Assembly (NCBI GenBank): GCA_003427395.1
Contig: BFEA01000360.1
Coordinates: 1,427,206-1,478,552 of the forward strand
From: Chara braunii
Lineage: Eukaryota; Streptophyta; Charophyceae; Charales; Characeae
Direction of reading: 5' to 3'
Length of the DNA: 51,347 nucleotides
Shown in pieces: positions 24,047 to 34,333 of the stretch (position 1 is its first letter; each line of letters begins with the position of its first letter). The position numbers and the translations under genes were made by a program. The notes below the pieces were generated by a model that was given only the letters and a program-made list of their open reading frames with translations, ran no database searches and was not told the DNA's origin.

Positions 24047-24107
<61 letters not shown>
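24047..24107. repeat. (GA)n microsatellite, second copy
   Basis: Duplicate of the 23931-23992 run, followed by the same AGCAGCACAGGGTAGGGG (24106-24123). It probably does not exist in the genome as a second copy. Confidence 0.9.
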
Positions 24108-24108
<1 letters not shown>

Positions 24109-24324
24109 AGCACAGGGTAGGGGTCATAGTCGACCACCCGCAGGGAGAGGGAGTGCAACAGGTCATGGAACTCATACGAGACACAATGGGAGGAGTTAGA
24201 GACTTGTACAATATGGTAGATGAGTTCTTTTCACATCTTTTTCTATACTTACCTTTACACTCTTAGTTGGTTTTGTACATATGCCAGACATTGTCAGTTA
24301 CAGATGGTTGCATGTTAGTTGTTA

Positions 24325-25259
24325 TGCGCAATGTCAGCTATTATTCGTGCATGTAGTTGTAGGTATTTGATTTGGATGGATGCATTTCTTATGTTGGATC
24401 TCATGTTGTTTGTACTCATGTTCTTATGGATTTTGCAGACTCTGACATATATAGCTTTCACTCGCCATTTGTGTGTTTTCTCCTTATTAATTTTATCCCC
24501 TTTGCCTTGCTGTTGTTTAACCGTGGGTCCTTGAGTCCTGCGCACGTCCATGTAATGTTTGTATAGTGTGTTAGTGTTTCTGTGTTCTGTCGTCCTTGTC
24601 TTTATCGAATTCTGGATCCTCATGTCATGTATGGTGATACATGTTCATGTTGTGTGCGAGCGCATGTACTAACGCTTGTTTTTGTTGTATTTTTACGGGT
24701 TCCACTACTCGCACAACGCAAAAAATCCCCCCAACCCCCCGAATACTCCCAAAGCCCACCTTTTTTAGCAACATGGCAATCGTCGTTGATGAAGAGGTTG
24801 CAGGCGCAAGGGTACTCAAAGACATGATGATCATGCTTTGAAACATCGCTCACAAATTCCAGCGGCGTCTTGAAGAATGGTCATCAAGTCTTTGACTTCC
24901 ATTGCGCCAATGGCCCCTTCATCAACCATGGCCCGTTGTTGGACTACAATCAGCCCATTACCCCCTTAGCCCAATCCAAAGACACCCCCCTTAGCCCACC
25001 CCCCAATGAACCCTACTGGTATGGCCCCCTTCACAAAAACAAGAAAGCCCCCTCATGCTCCTGAAATGCCCTGCAGTCCCCATGCCCCACCCCCAACAAA
25101 CTCGAAACACCGCAAAACCCCAAACCCCATAGTCAGATACATCCCCATGCCCCACCACCTTCCCCCACTAAGAAGAATGCCCCCCCCCAAAACGAAAACC
25201 CCCACTAAAGTTGCTAAACACTAAACCTTGAGCCGGAACGACAACGGACAGAAAATAAA
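24325..25259. repeat. Direct duplication, copy 1
   Basis: Copy 1 and copy 2 (25275-26210) align from GTAGTTGTAGGTATTTG through CTTATGGATTTTGCAGACT and ATACTCCCAAAGCCCACC to GTTGCTAAAC. The offset is about 950 bp and many substitutions separate them. Copy 1 has the plus-strand stretch IVVDEEVAGARVLKDMMIML, and copy 2 has a related one, also ending at a stop. The later half is strongly C-rich. No family is recognised. Confidence 0.85.
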
Positions 25260-25274
25260 GCAGCACGTTAGTTT

Positions 25275-26210
25275 TTTTGCACAGTGTCAGCAATTATTTT
25301 TCCACGTAGTTGTAGGTATTTGGTTCGGATGGAAGCATTTCGTATGTGGGATTTATGTTGTTTGTAGTCGTGTTCTTATGGATTTTGCAGACTTTGACAT
25401 ATAATAATAGCTTTCACTCACCATTTGTGTGTTTTCTCTCTGTTTATTCCACTCCCTTTGCCTTCTCGTTTTTTAACCGTGAGTCCTTGTGTCATGCGCA
25501 CGTCCGTGTGATGTTTGTATATTGTGTTAGTGTTTCCGTGTGTTCCTATCGTCCGTGTATCTATCGAACCTTGGATCCTCATGTCACGTATGGTGATGCA
25601 TGTTGATGTTGTGCTCGAGCGTGTGTACTAACTCTTGTTTTGTGTTGTATTTTTGCGGGTTCCACTATGCGCACGGTGCTCAAAATCCCCCTAATACTCC
25701 CAAAGCCCACCACCCTGAGCAACACGATAGCCGTCGTTGATGAAGAGGTTGTAGGGGCAACGGAAGTCGAAGACGTGATCATCATGCTTTGAAACATCGC
25801 TCGAAGACATGTCTTGAAGAATGGTCGTCAAGTCTTTGGCTTCCATTGCACCAATGGTCCCTTGATCAACAACGGCCCGCTGTTGGACTACAACAGCCCA
25901 TGACCCCCTTAGCCCAATCCAAAGACACCCCGTTTAGCCCATCCCCAAATGAACCCTCCAGGTACGACTCCCTTCACAAAAACACGAAAGCCCCCCCTTG
26001 CTTCTAAAACAACCAACAATGCCCACGCCCCACCCCCAACAAACTCAAAACACCACAAAACCCAAGCCCCATAGTCAGATACATCCCTATGCCCCACTAG
26101 TGCCACCACCTCCCCCCACTAAAAAGACAGCCTCCCCCAAAAAGGAAACCCCCCACTAAAGTTGCTAAACTCTACACCCTAAACTGGATCAACAACCGAC
26201 ATAAAATAAC
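25275..26210. repeat. Direct duplication, copy 2
   Basis: Diverged tandem copy of 24325-25259. The open part VVDEEVVGATEVEDVIIML near 25735-25791 matches copy 1 in register and ends at the same TGA. No LTR-like TG...CA ends were found. Confidence 0.85.
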
Positions 26211-26598
26211 ACCCCCCCTTCCCCCAATGCCCGCATCGGGGAGGCCATCGTCCGGATGGGGAAGCTCCCTCCACCAACCCGTCTATCAATGACACCCGCT
26301 AAACCAGCCCAGGGTAAATAGAAAAAAATAAATTATTTGTGTATCCTTAAAGTAGACCCCCCGAGTGCCACCCCTGCGCCGTCAGTACCCAGAAAAAGGG
26401 GTCCATGATTTTTTGACCCCCCTGCTAAATACCCCCGATTTCGACACCCCGCGGAGTGGGGCCAGTGTCCCGCCCCCAGAATCCCGACCCGAATTGGCGG
26501 CACCCCTCTTCCCTCGGTCGAGACAGGCCTTTCTCGACTGTGATTGCGGGCGACAGTCTTGACCTCGGTGACCGTGGCTGCTGGGGGTACATAGATGC
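26211..26598. other. No clear gene; C-rich lead into a Gypsy remnant
   Basis: C-rich non-coding sequence. The last 100 bases may be degraded integrase sequence continuous with the next feature. Confidence 0.4.
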
Positions 26599-27249
26599 TT
26601 GCCACTTGCAGCTCGAAGTGGATACGCTTTGCAAGTTCAGGCGTCACTTCTTCGACAGGCTCGCGTACACGATGTTTATCACGTCTCCTTGTTGCATCCC
26701 TATCGTAGAGCATCCGAGCGATTTGTCGGATGCCCTTACAGGCGCCCTCCACCTATCATGGTGGATGGTCATGAGGAGTTTGTTGTTTTCGACATCGTAG
26801 CTCGTGGAATTACCGATGATACCCCTCCTTGCATCCAGTACCTCGTGCATTGGAAGGGCTATCCTGATTATGAGGCTACTTGGGAGCCCCTCGATCACTT
26901 ACGACGTGCCAGGATGTTGGTGTGTGCATATGGTCATGCTTGTAGTCTTGCTATGTCTGCTCGTGCTCAGCCAACTGACACTCCTCCTCTGACTGAGGAG
27001 ATTGCCGAGGACGAGCCTCTAAGGTCGTTCCTCAACAGCAGACGGACACCTCCGTGCGTCCACAACACACTCGTTGATGCGTTCGACGTTTCGACGATTG
27101 ACACTCTGATCACTGACCATGTTCCACTGACTCACACTATCAAGTACTCCACCATCAGTTCTACTTCAGGATGTCAGCGCTTTGCGGCTTGCTTCAACAT
27201 CGACCTCGACTCCTACTTCAAACGTCATCAACTACTTCGAGGAGTTTAG
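26599..27249 (+). pseudogene. Ty3/Gypsy chromovirus fragment: integrase tail and chromodomain
   Basis: This open stretch of 217 codons carries RVHDVYHVSLLHPYR, the conserved integrase C-terminal motif of Ty3/Gypsy elements. It is followed about 50 residues later by a chromodomain core (YLVHWKGYPDYEATWEPLDH). Chromodomains direct chromovirus integration to marked chromatin. The aromatic residues of the cage region (W in VHWKGY, W in ATWEP) are present. No upstream pol survives in the window, so this is a 5'-truncated relic. The downstream 200 residues are Asp/Thr/Ser-rich and not recognised. Confidence 0.85.
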
Positions 27250-28141
27250 CGGCTTCATCAACTTACACTACATCGGACGTGACTACTTCACGCCACCACC
27301 CTACCTTGAACATTTGACTTTTTGTGTCGTATGATGATTCTCACTTAGCTTGTTCTCCCAGAGTTGGGCTCTCACTTGGTATCGTATAGGCATTGGGACC
27401 ATAACGTTATCTTGGTCTCCCTACTCCCAGATCTGGCTCCCTCCCAATCAGTGAGTTGAGTGCATGTTTCCCTCACCCATTGCATCCATCACCCCTAGTG
27501 TTGGTTATGGCATGCCTTTACTTAGGGATATTCACCTATTCAAGGTTCCCCTTTCAAGGTCGACCATGCATGGTGTCACCCTTTTGTGGAGTATTACCCG
27601 CTTTGATGGTCTCTCTGTTAGAGTCATTGGCTTTGTTTTGTTTCCTTCTCCCACCTTTGCACGTGACTGCCCCTAGGAGTTGACTATTAGGCTGCATTCA
27701 CCCCCTCGAGACCATCCCTCTCCCTATGGTTCAGTGACACAACATTATCTTGTGCTATATTGCTATCTTTTCCTTTGAGCATTGAGGCAGTTGCCTCCAT
27801 GGTTTTAGGATTGTATCATGCCAGATTTCATTTCTTGCTGCTAATTAGGATGTGTATATCGAAAATTTACTTTTCTTTATGACATCATGTAGCTTAGGCT
27901 GGCTGCATTGCATGGACTCTATATGGAGTTTGCTCCGCATCCTAGATTTTTTTGTGTATTGTTACAGAGTTCAACTGCTTTTGCAGATAACGTGTTTATG
28001 ACTCTTGTGATCCACTACATGTCAGAGGATCGTGTAACGGGCCTCTTCTTGCCTTGGCCTACAACCAGGGTTATTCAACTATTTGTCTGTTCGGCTTGTG
28101 GGACCAGGTTGTTGGCCTGACCCCACAGACTATGTAAGTAT
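27250..28141. other. No gene seen; possible 3' LTR of the chromovirus relic
   Basis: T-rich sequence with no coding signal. Its position after an integrase tail suggests a 3' untranslated region or LTR, but no partner LTR is visible. Confidence 0.35.
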
Positions 28142-29893
28142 TCATTCCAATCCCATCCGGTACCACCGTCTGTACCAGTCCAATCTAGTCAGTCCGTTGG
28201 GCGTATACCCCAACTGCAATCTGTATTTCAATTCATTCTTCATTTGCACAGTTTGGAGTACCCGTGTGTGGAGTCTGCTTCGGAGCTGCATTGTCCCTTC
28301 CAACTCCATCGCCATCTCCCTCATCCTCATCCCTTCATCTTGATCTAAACGGACTGCCATCTCGGCGGGTCCGTCACAACGACCGCTCCCACACTCCCCA
28401 GGCCCAGGAGATCCTCGTCCACGCCTTGGAACTCTCTCCCGTGAACATCGTAAGCATTGTCTCCTGCAAAATGTAGAGACGGTCGAGCATAGAGAACACA
28501 AATGAGAATCGGGTCTCACAAGACATGATGAGACCAATCCCCCTACTCCACTCCTAAAAAAATGCACGGCGGTCGTATGCATTTTGAAAAACCGCATGAT
28601 CGCTCTCGCCCTCACGATGGTATCCACCGCCCACGTATTCTTCGTGCCCATGTTTAACAACAGTTTGTTACAGACATGGACTGAGCAGGGAAGCTAAGTA
28701 ATCCTCCTGAACTCAAAGGGGATATCGTCACTAGCAAGAGCCCGCACAGCCGACATATAAGCAATCACCGAATTGGTGCATATACTATTGATTCGGTCGG
28801 GTATGAAGGCCTTGAAGATCTTCAGCCGTTGCTGAAGAACATGCAAGGCATCGTCGTGCTCACCCTCTCAATTGATCGTCCGATACACGATGACCCCTCG
28901 AGATCCGACGACGAGGAAACTCATGATAGGTCTCCCATCTCGTGATTTCTTCCCGTCAGATAGGATGGTGGCGAACATCACATCAAGAGGTTGGCGGACC
29001 TCCTCCAACTCGTCAACAAGACCCTGAGGCTGTATCTTGACCACCACCATGCTAGGTATCTCACTGTGGCTCGCCGCCACAATTCGTAGACTGCTCCCAG
29101 GCTGCCTCATGAGGCACTGCTTAACACCTCTCCATGCCAGACCACAAAAGGTATTGAAAGTGACACCACTGGAATACACCCACCAAAGATTCAGATTCTT
29201 GAATTCGGTCGTCTATGCGCTGCCGTACACCTTGTCAACCCATTGTTGCTTCATCTTTCTCGCCCTCGGTGGTGCAACGTCTATCTCGCCGACCTTCCTC
29301 TTTCCCTTAGCAGCCTCTGTCGGCGGCCCCCCTCCAAAAACCCGCCGCGCGATGCTCATCAGCCACAGGCCCCTTGGCCGTCGCTGGGTACGACGACCTC
29401 CCACCCATGTCAACGTCATGCCCGACCTCCGTATCGTCCCCACCCTGGCCGGCGTCCTCTCCCCGCTCTCCCTCCTCCCAATCCACGCCGATAATGTTGC
29501 CCTCCCCACCCCCATCTCCTCCTTGAACAAGCCCAATTGCCCCCCTCCGCCTCCCCCCCCACCACCGGTGGGGTCCAAGCCGTGCTCCTCCGCGTGCCTC
29601 TGCACTTGCTCCATCCGTGTCCCCTCAAAAGGGTACGTACATCACACCGTGATGTCAAACAAAGCTGTGTCAGTAATCTTCAAGCAGTAGTTTTTCTGCG
29701 TGAAGTGCTTCACAGCAACGTACCTCGCGCCGATTAAACATGCATGCAGAAATTGCAGTGGAGAAATGTGCACCCCCTTGTCCCCCGCTGCCTGCCCCGC
29801 TGTAAGGTACTCGTAGATGACACTCTTCCGCCGCCAAGCCACGTGCTCGTCATCGGGGGGGTCCTCACAATGCCGAGCCTGTTTGCGAGGCAT
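28142..29893 (-). pseudogene. hAT-superfamily (DUF659-type) transposase relic
   Basis: A DNA transposase of the plant DUF659/hAT group, read right to left. A start at 29893 gives MPRKQARHCEDPPDDEHVAW. The same register runs to about 28530 with four stops (29642 TGA, 29213 TAG, 28868 TGA, 28694 TAG). DUF659 features include DVMFATILSDGKKSRDGRPI with IMSFLVVGSRGVIV, then FIPDRINSICTNSVIAYMSA, and LPCSVHVCNKLL followed by WAVDTIVRARAIMRFFK. A one-base shift near 28525 then leads to CETRFSFVFSMLDRLYILQE, the typical hAT segment after the Cys/His region. After 28350 the coding signal fades. No terminal inverted repeats were identified. It is dead. Confidence 0.85.
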
Positions 29894-30401
29894 TTTCATA
29901 CGGTCCCAAGAGAATCCCTTTAGAAACAACACCCCTAAATCCCCTCTCCCCCAACCCCCTTTTTTTCTCTTACCCCGTCGGCCCTGATAGACCCCATAGA
30001 CACAACACACCCCCTGATTGTCACAAACCTCTCTAAATAGAGCCAACCCCCCCCCCCCCTCTCCTACGGTGAATGTGCTCCCTCCCCCAACACCCACGCA
30101 CCAAACAACCCACCTAAGAACACCCCCCCCCGCCTCCAGCCGTCACCCCTCTCCGCATCCACTCCGCACCCCGCCCTCCTATATAAGACAAAAACGAAAA
30201 CGAAGGTAGAGCGGCGGCTGGACGAGGCCAACTCCGTTTGACACCTGTCGAATGGGGGGCAACGGGAGGGAACTCTGTTCGACGCCCGCCTCCACCCCCC
30301 AGGCACGCCCAGTCGCACCTGTCGCCACGCGCTCCCGCATGGCGCGTGGTGCTCCTGGTCTCCGTCGTCGCCATTTTCTCCGTCGTCAACACTGCCTGCA
30401 A

Positions 30402-30402
<1 letters not shown>
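29894..30402. other. No gene seen
   Basis: C-rich sequence upstream of the hAT relic, with several poly-C runs (for example 30048-30058) and no coding motif. It could hold the 5' end of the hAT element. Confidence 0.4.
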
Positions 30403-30403
<1 letters not shown>

Positions 30404-30494
<91 letters not shown>

Positions 30495-30579
30495 NNNNNN
30501 NNNNNNNNNNNNNNNNNNNNNNNNNNNNNNNNNNNNNNNNNNNNNNNNNNNNNNNNNNNNNNNNNNNNNNNNNNNNNNN

Positions 30580-30632
<53 letters not shown>
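30404..30632. repeat. (CT)n microsatellite with an 85-base assembly gap
   Basis: CT repeat flanking N bases at 30495-30579. Reading frames across it are meaningless. Confidence 0.97.
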
Positions 30633-30665
<33 letters not shown>

Positions 30666-30685
30666 TGTGTGTGTCTGTTTGTGTT

Positions 30686-30718
<33 letters not shown>

Positions 30719-30719
30719 T
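30633..30719. repeat. (TG)n microsatellite
   Basis: TG repeat with a few TT/TC interruptions, directly adjoining the CT array, so it is a compound microsatellite. Confidence 0.95.
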
Positions 30720-31899
30720 GCATACTTGTGAGTACTTCAACAAGTATGGGCAGAACCAAGAGATCAACCAATATAGGATGAGCATGTATGCAGCGGAAGT
30801 CTGATAAATGATCTGACTCACATAGACTGAACTCATACAGATATCACCCAACACACAAACAATCGTGAGATGGTGGGGTCTGAGCCAATCATAGACGATG
30901 CTCACGCCCCGTACAACCATACACAGATGAAAGGTGGGAGAAGAGATGAAGGAGGTGGGAGATGTAGGCAGCGCCAGATGTCACCGAGATAGAATCCAGT
31001 AGGTCACCGATATGGTAGTCCAAAATGTCATCGAACAAGATCAAAATGTTGTGGACAATAAGTCACCAATGTCGGAGGTACAGAGTCCTAAGGTAACCGG
31101 TGTCCAATCTGTGGTGCCTCCGAGTATCAACCCCAACAATCTCCAAGTCTCGAATCCGGTAAGTATCACAGCCTCTTACCACCGAAGTCCAACACTGATC
31201 TCTGTCCAACTAGTATCAAGTCTCCAGTCTGAAGAAGAAGAAGGAGTCTGAAGAAGAAGAAGAGCTAGGTGGCAGAGGAGGAGGAGACGGTGAGGTAGGG
31301 AGGAGGAATAACCTCACTGTCCTGTCCGGAATCCAGGCCTCACCTGCAGGTACACGGATGCCGCTGAAGACCTGCGCAGCTGGAGCTATGGCGCCTCAGG
31401 TAAGTGCCAGGTAAGTTCCCCGCTGCTCCTCGACTCCTGTGCAGTCCAGCGCTAGGAATAGAGCTGCTGTCTCCAGCGCTGTGCGCTAACCAAAATAGCG
31501 CAGCGCTCCTCGCAATGCCGCTGCTCCGCTCTGAACCGAAACGACTGGCGCTCCAGCAGCGTCCCAGTGCTCAATGCCTCACAATGAGGCTGGACGGGTA
31601 TTAAGTACCGGTGGAAAAGAGGCCGGCCTCAATGCTGCGAGGCCTGGCCGTGATCTGAATCGTCCAGATCGACGGTTCAGATCAGACCGGCGGGCGGCAG
31701 CCTCAAGAGCGCCGCCAGACCCAAACGGTAATGTCGTTTGGGCCTGCCCATCGGGTCTGGTCCGTAAGTGGCCTAAAAGGGCCAACCGGCGGCCTAGAGT
31801 GGCTCCGCTGTGGTAAAGGTCTGGCCTTGGGCCTGGACCGGCCCCTGAACCCCAATCTGTCGGGTCTACCCAGGCCCATGTGACACAATGTGTAACACA
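30720..31899 (-). mobile_element. Probable 3' LTR region of element B
   Basis: Read on the minus strand, a polypurine tract AAGAGGGGGAG (31910-31900) is followed at 31899 by TGTGTTACACATTGTGTCAC, which has the TG start expected of an LTR. The far end of the LTR, to the left, cannot be placed because the second copy is not in the window; it could be much shorter than 1.18 kb. No gene is seen in this stretch. Confidence 0.6.
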
Positions 31900-31910
31900 C
31901 TCCCCCTCTT
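31900..31910 (-). other. Polypurine tract of element B
   Basis: AAGAGGGGGAG on the minus strand, between the end of pol and the TG start of the LTR. This is the primer site for plus-strand DNA synthesis in LTR elements. Confidence 0.75.
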
Positions 31911-31921
31911 AAAAGACCGAG

Positions 31922-32512
31922 CTACTTGCGAGGGCGGAGTTGTCTGTCCGATACCGGGATGGGTCGGGCGGGACGAGCTGCTTCCTTGGCAAGGCGTCGC
32001 TTCTCATAGTNGGCGAAGATAAGGGGTGCAGAAGTCAGCAAGTCTGCACGAGAGATCCACCGAGTGTCGTCAGGCGCACATTGCTTGAATGCGACTTTGA
32101 ACTGCATTGGTTTGCTGCCATACTTGCGGTGTGTGATGACTCGGTCGACTTCCTGATGTCCGTCCATAGAAGGCGGATCCTGTGATCGTCGGCCCGGAAA
32201 CTCGTCAGCGGAAGGTGGCGTGTAGATGGCCAGCTTCGACGCGTGGAAGACCCGGTGCACTGTAAGGTGCGGTGGAATGTTGACCACAAAGGAAGGACCT
32301 GCGGGGTCGTCTCCAACGGCAGAAGTGACTTCCCATGGTCCGAACCATTTCGGAAGGAGTTTGCGCAAAACATCCTGCTCGAGCGCAAATTCCCCGGAGA
32401 GGACCCAAACACAGTCTCCCTCGCGGAAAGGACATGGAAGTCGACGTCGGTTAGCTTGCTGCTGCATGCGGATCTGAGCCTTTTGCATATTTGCGCGGGC
32501 TTTGATCAGCAA
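31922..32512 (-). pseudogene. Element B integrase C-terminus with chromodomain-like end
   Basis: The segment contains the integrase tail GDCVWVLSGEF and KLLPKWFGPWEVTSAV, then PPHLTVHRVFHASKL. After these comes a chromodomain-like stretch (VDRVITHRKYGSKPMQFKVA and DDTRWISRADLL). The usual WKGYP and ATWEP words are replaced, so this is a variant chromodomain. The terminal codons are basic (RQLRPRK). It lies in the same register as the rest of pol; an N at 32011 gives one unknown residue. Confidence 0.82.
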
Positions 32513-32566
32513 GTCCGGGTACTTCCAGATGGAAGCGGGAGAGCAAGGGACGTCTATGTCGGCAGC

Positions 32567-34324
32567 CTATGGCAAAAGGAGATCAGCGAAGATCCGTGCT
32601 TTCTCTCCACCATGATATAGCTCGAATGGTGTGACGCAGATCACTGGGTGCACCGAAGTGTTGTAGGCGAACTCGATGTCGGGAAGTCGGTCAACCCAAT
32701 CTTTCGGGTCGGGACGGATGAGCGTACGCAACATCATCTGAGCGGTCTGGTGTGCTCGCTCTGTTTGGCCATCCGTCTGTGGGTGCCGAGACGAGCTCGG
32801 CTTCATTGTCGTACCGGACTCAGCCATAAGGGAAGTCCAAAAGGCCGACATGAAGCGAGTATCTCGGTTGCTCACCATGTCTTCCAGAACACCCGGGTTG
32901 GTAATCCAACCGGTGTGCAAGAGTCGTGCGAGCTCAGGCGCTGCAGCATGATACTTGCAAGGAAGAAAACGAGCATACTTGCTCAAACGGTCAACGACCG
33001 TGAGAATATCATCATGGCCGAGGCGATCGCGGGGGAACGGGCCTGTAACGTCCATAGCAATGGAGAGGCGCGGTGCCCGAGGAATCGGCAACGGCTTAAG
33101 TTCGTCGAAGGGGACTCGGGATCGACCCTTGTTATGGTGGCAAACTGCACATGACTCAATGTACCTCGTGACGTCGTGAAGGACGTCAGGCCAGTGAAAA
33201 CGCTGGCGGAGGCGTGCTAATGTGCGGGTCACGCTAAGGTGTGCTGAAAGTCGTGCGACGTGGAATTCGCCGAGAAGACGAGTCCGTAAGATNCGATCTT
33301 GGGGCACAACTAACAAGTCCTTTCCTCTTGTGTGAAGGAGAAGGAACCCGTCGGAAATCCAATAATGGCTAGCCGGCGGGTGATCCGATGAAAGCTCTGC
33401 GTAAAGCGTAGAGTAAGTCGGATCAGACTTGTAACCTTTGACGAAATGCGGCTGCAGATCGTCATCGAGGTCGAATGNCGTGGTCACAATGGCACAAAAA
33501 TCGGGCCGTCGTGAGAGGGCGTTCGCAGCTCGATTGGCGGGACCGGGAATGTGGCACGGGTCAAAGTCGAAATGGTCGATGTAATACATCCATCGACCGA
33601 TCGTGCTAGTGACCGTATCCTGCGTTTTATAAAAGGTCAACGGATTGTTGTCCGTATTCCATTTAAAACGCCGACGNCCGAGAAGAAAGTGGCGCCACCA
33701 TTTGAGAACGGTGACGAATGCGAGTAGCTCTTTCTTTCTAGCGTCGTCGAGAGTGTTGACGAGAGGCACCTTTTGGGAAAAATAATCGACCGGGTGCCAA
33801 CCGTCCTCGTGACACTGTTCCAACACCGCACCAATACCGTATCCCAAAGCGTCCGTAGTCACTTGGGTGGGAAGGGTGGGGTCGTATATACGGAGGGCAG
33901 GTGCGGCTTGCATCGCTGCCTTCAACGTAGTGAACGCGCCACGGGCTGCGTCGTCGAACTCGAGGGGCACCTTTGGGGACTGAAGTATCGACAAGGGAGC
34001 GGCCACTTTCGAGTATGACTCGACCAATCGCTGATAATATCCAGCCAAACCCATGAAAGAATGTACATCCGTCGTGCAACTGGGTTCCGGCCAATCCACG
34101 ATGGCTTGGATCTTGTCCGCTAAGGGACGAATACCTTTCGGCGTGACATAGTGACCCGAGTACTCAAGCTCCTGCTTGGCGAACTCACACTTGTCGAGAT
34201 TCGCTTTGTACTTGGCCAATCGCAAACGATCCAGAATAGCGCGAAGCTGTACGATGTGCTCGTCCAACGTCCTACTATAAACCAAGATGTCATCGAGGTA
34301 GATGAGGACGCTGCGATCGAGCAA
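32567..34324 (-). pseudogene. Element B reverse transcriptase end, RNase H and integrase core
   Basis: It starts with FRDLLDRSVLIYLDDILVYS, so the YLDD catalytic box is intact. RNase H shows TTDALGYGIG, KKELLAFV and WNTDNNPL, but its last acidic site reads RAANALSR rather than ADALSR (Asp to Asn). Integrase has a Cys pair (CAVC) and the first catalytic Asp (AMDVTGPFP). The second catalytic position reads VSNRDTRF instead of VSDRDTRF, an Asp-to-Asn loss by one G-to-A change. The catalytic Glu (TDGQTERAHQ) is present at the right spacing. The frame ends in TAG at 32567-32569 with the register continuing after it. Confidence 0.9.
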
Positions 34325-34333
34325 GTCGCGAAA

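Larger units (their letters stand above)
21773..24266 (+). pseudogene. Long broken reading frame, unknown protein
   Basis: I do not recognise the family. One register is protein-like from 21773 to about 24000, interrupted by several stops (for example after 22240, at 22589, 22718, 23263 and 23794). It encodes a polar N-terminal part (NPSHHSLDRSLQRRRLERLA), an acidic segment with two related copies (FDNGEEGELE and YSDDGEEGEPEKED near 22560-22680), a Gly/Ser-rich part, and a helical part (INDLEAQIADEQEWLDELL). It then enters a (GA)n run that reads as Arg-Glu. After the adapter artefact the C-terminal tail is VQQVMELIRDTMGGVRDLYN. Deleting the 115-bp artefact puts the tail back in the same register. 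From memory of charophyte repeats it might be the disordered tail of a hAT-like protein; this is weak inference. Confidence 0.5.

Noticed and set aside
23699-24211. ORFs containing SYTHLDVYKRQ or MCIRD peptides
   Set aside because: Translations of the sequencing adapter.
24325-26210. LTR pair
   Set aside because: Copies are adjacent with almost no interior, and no TG...CA ends or pol sequence lie between them.
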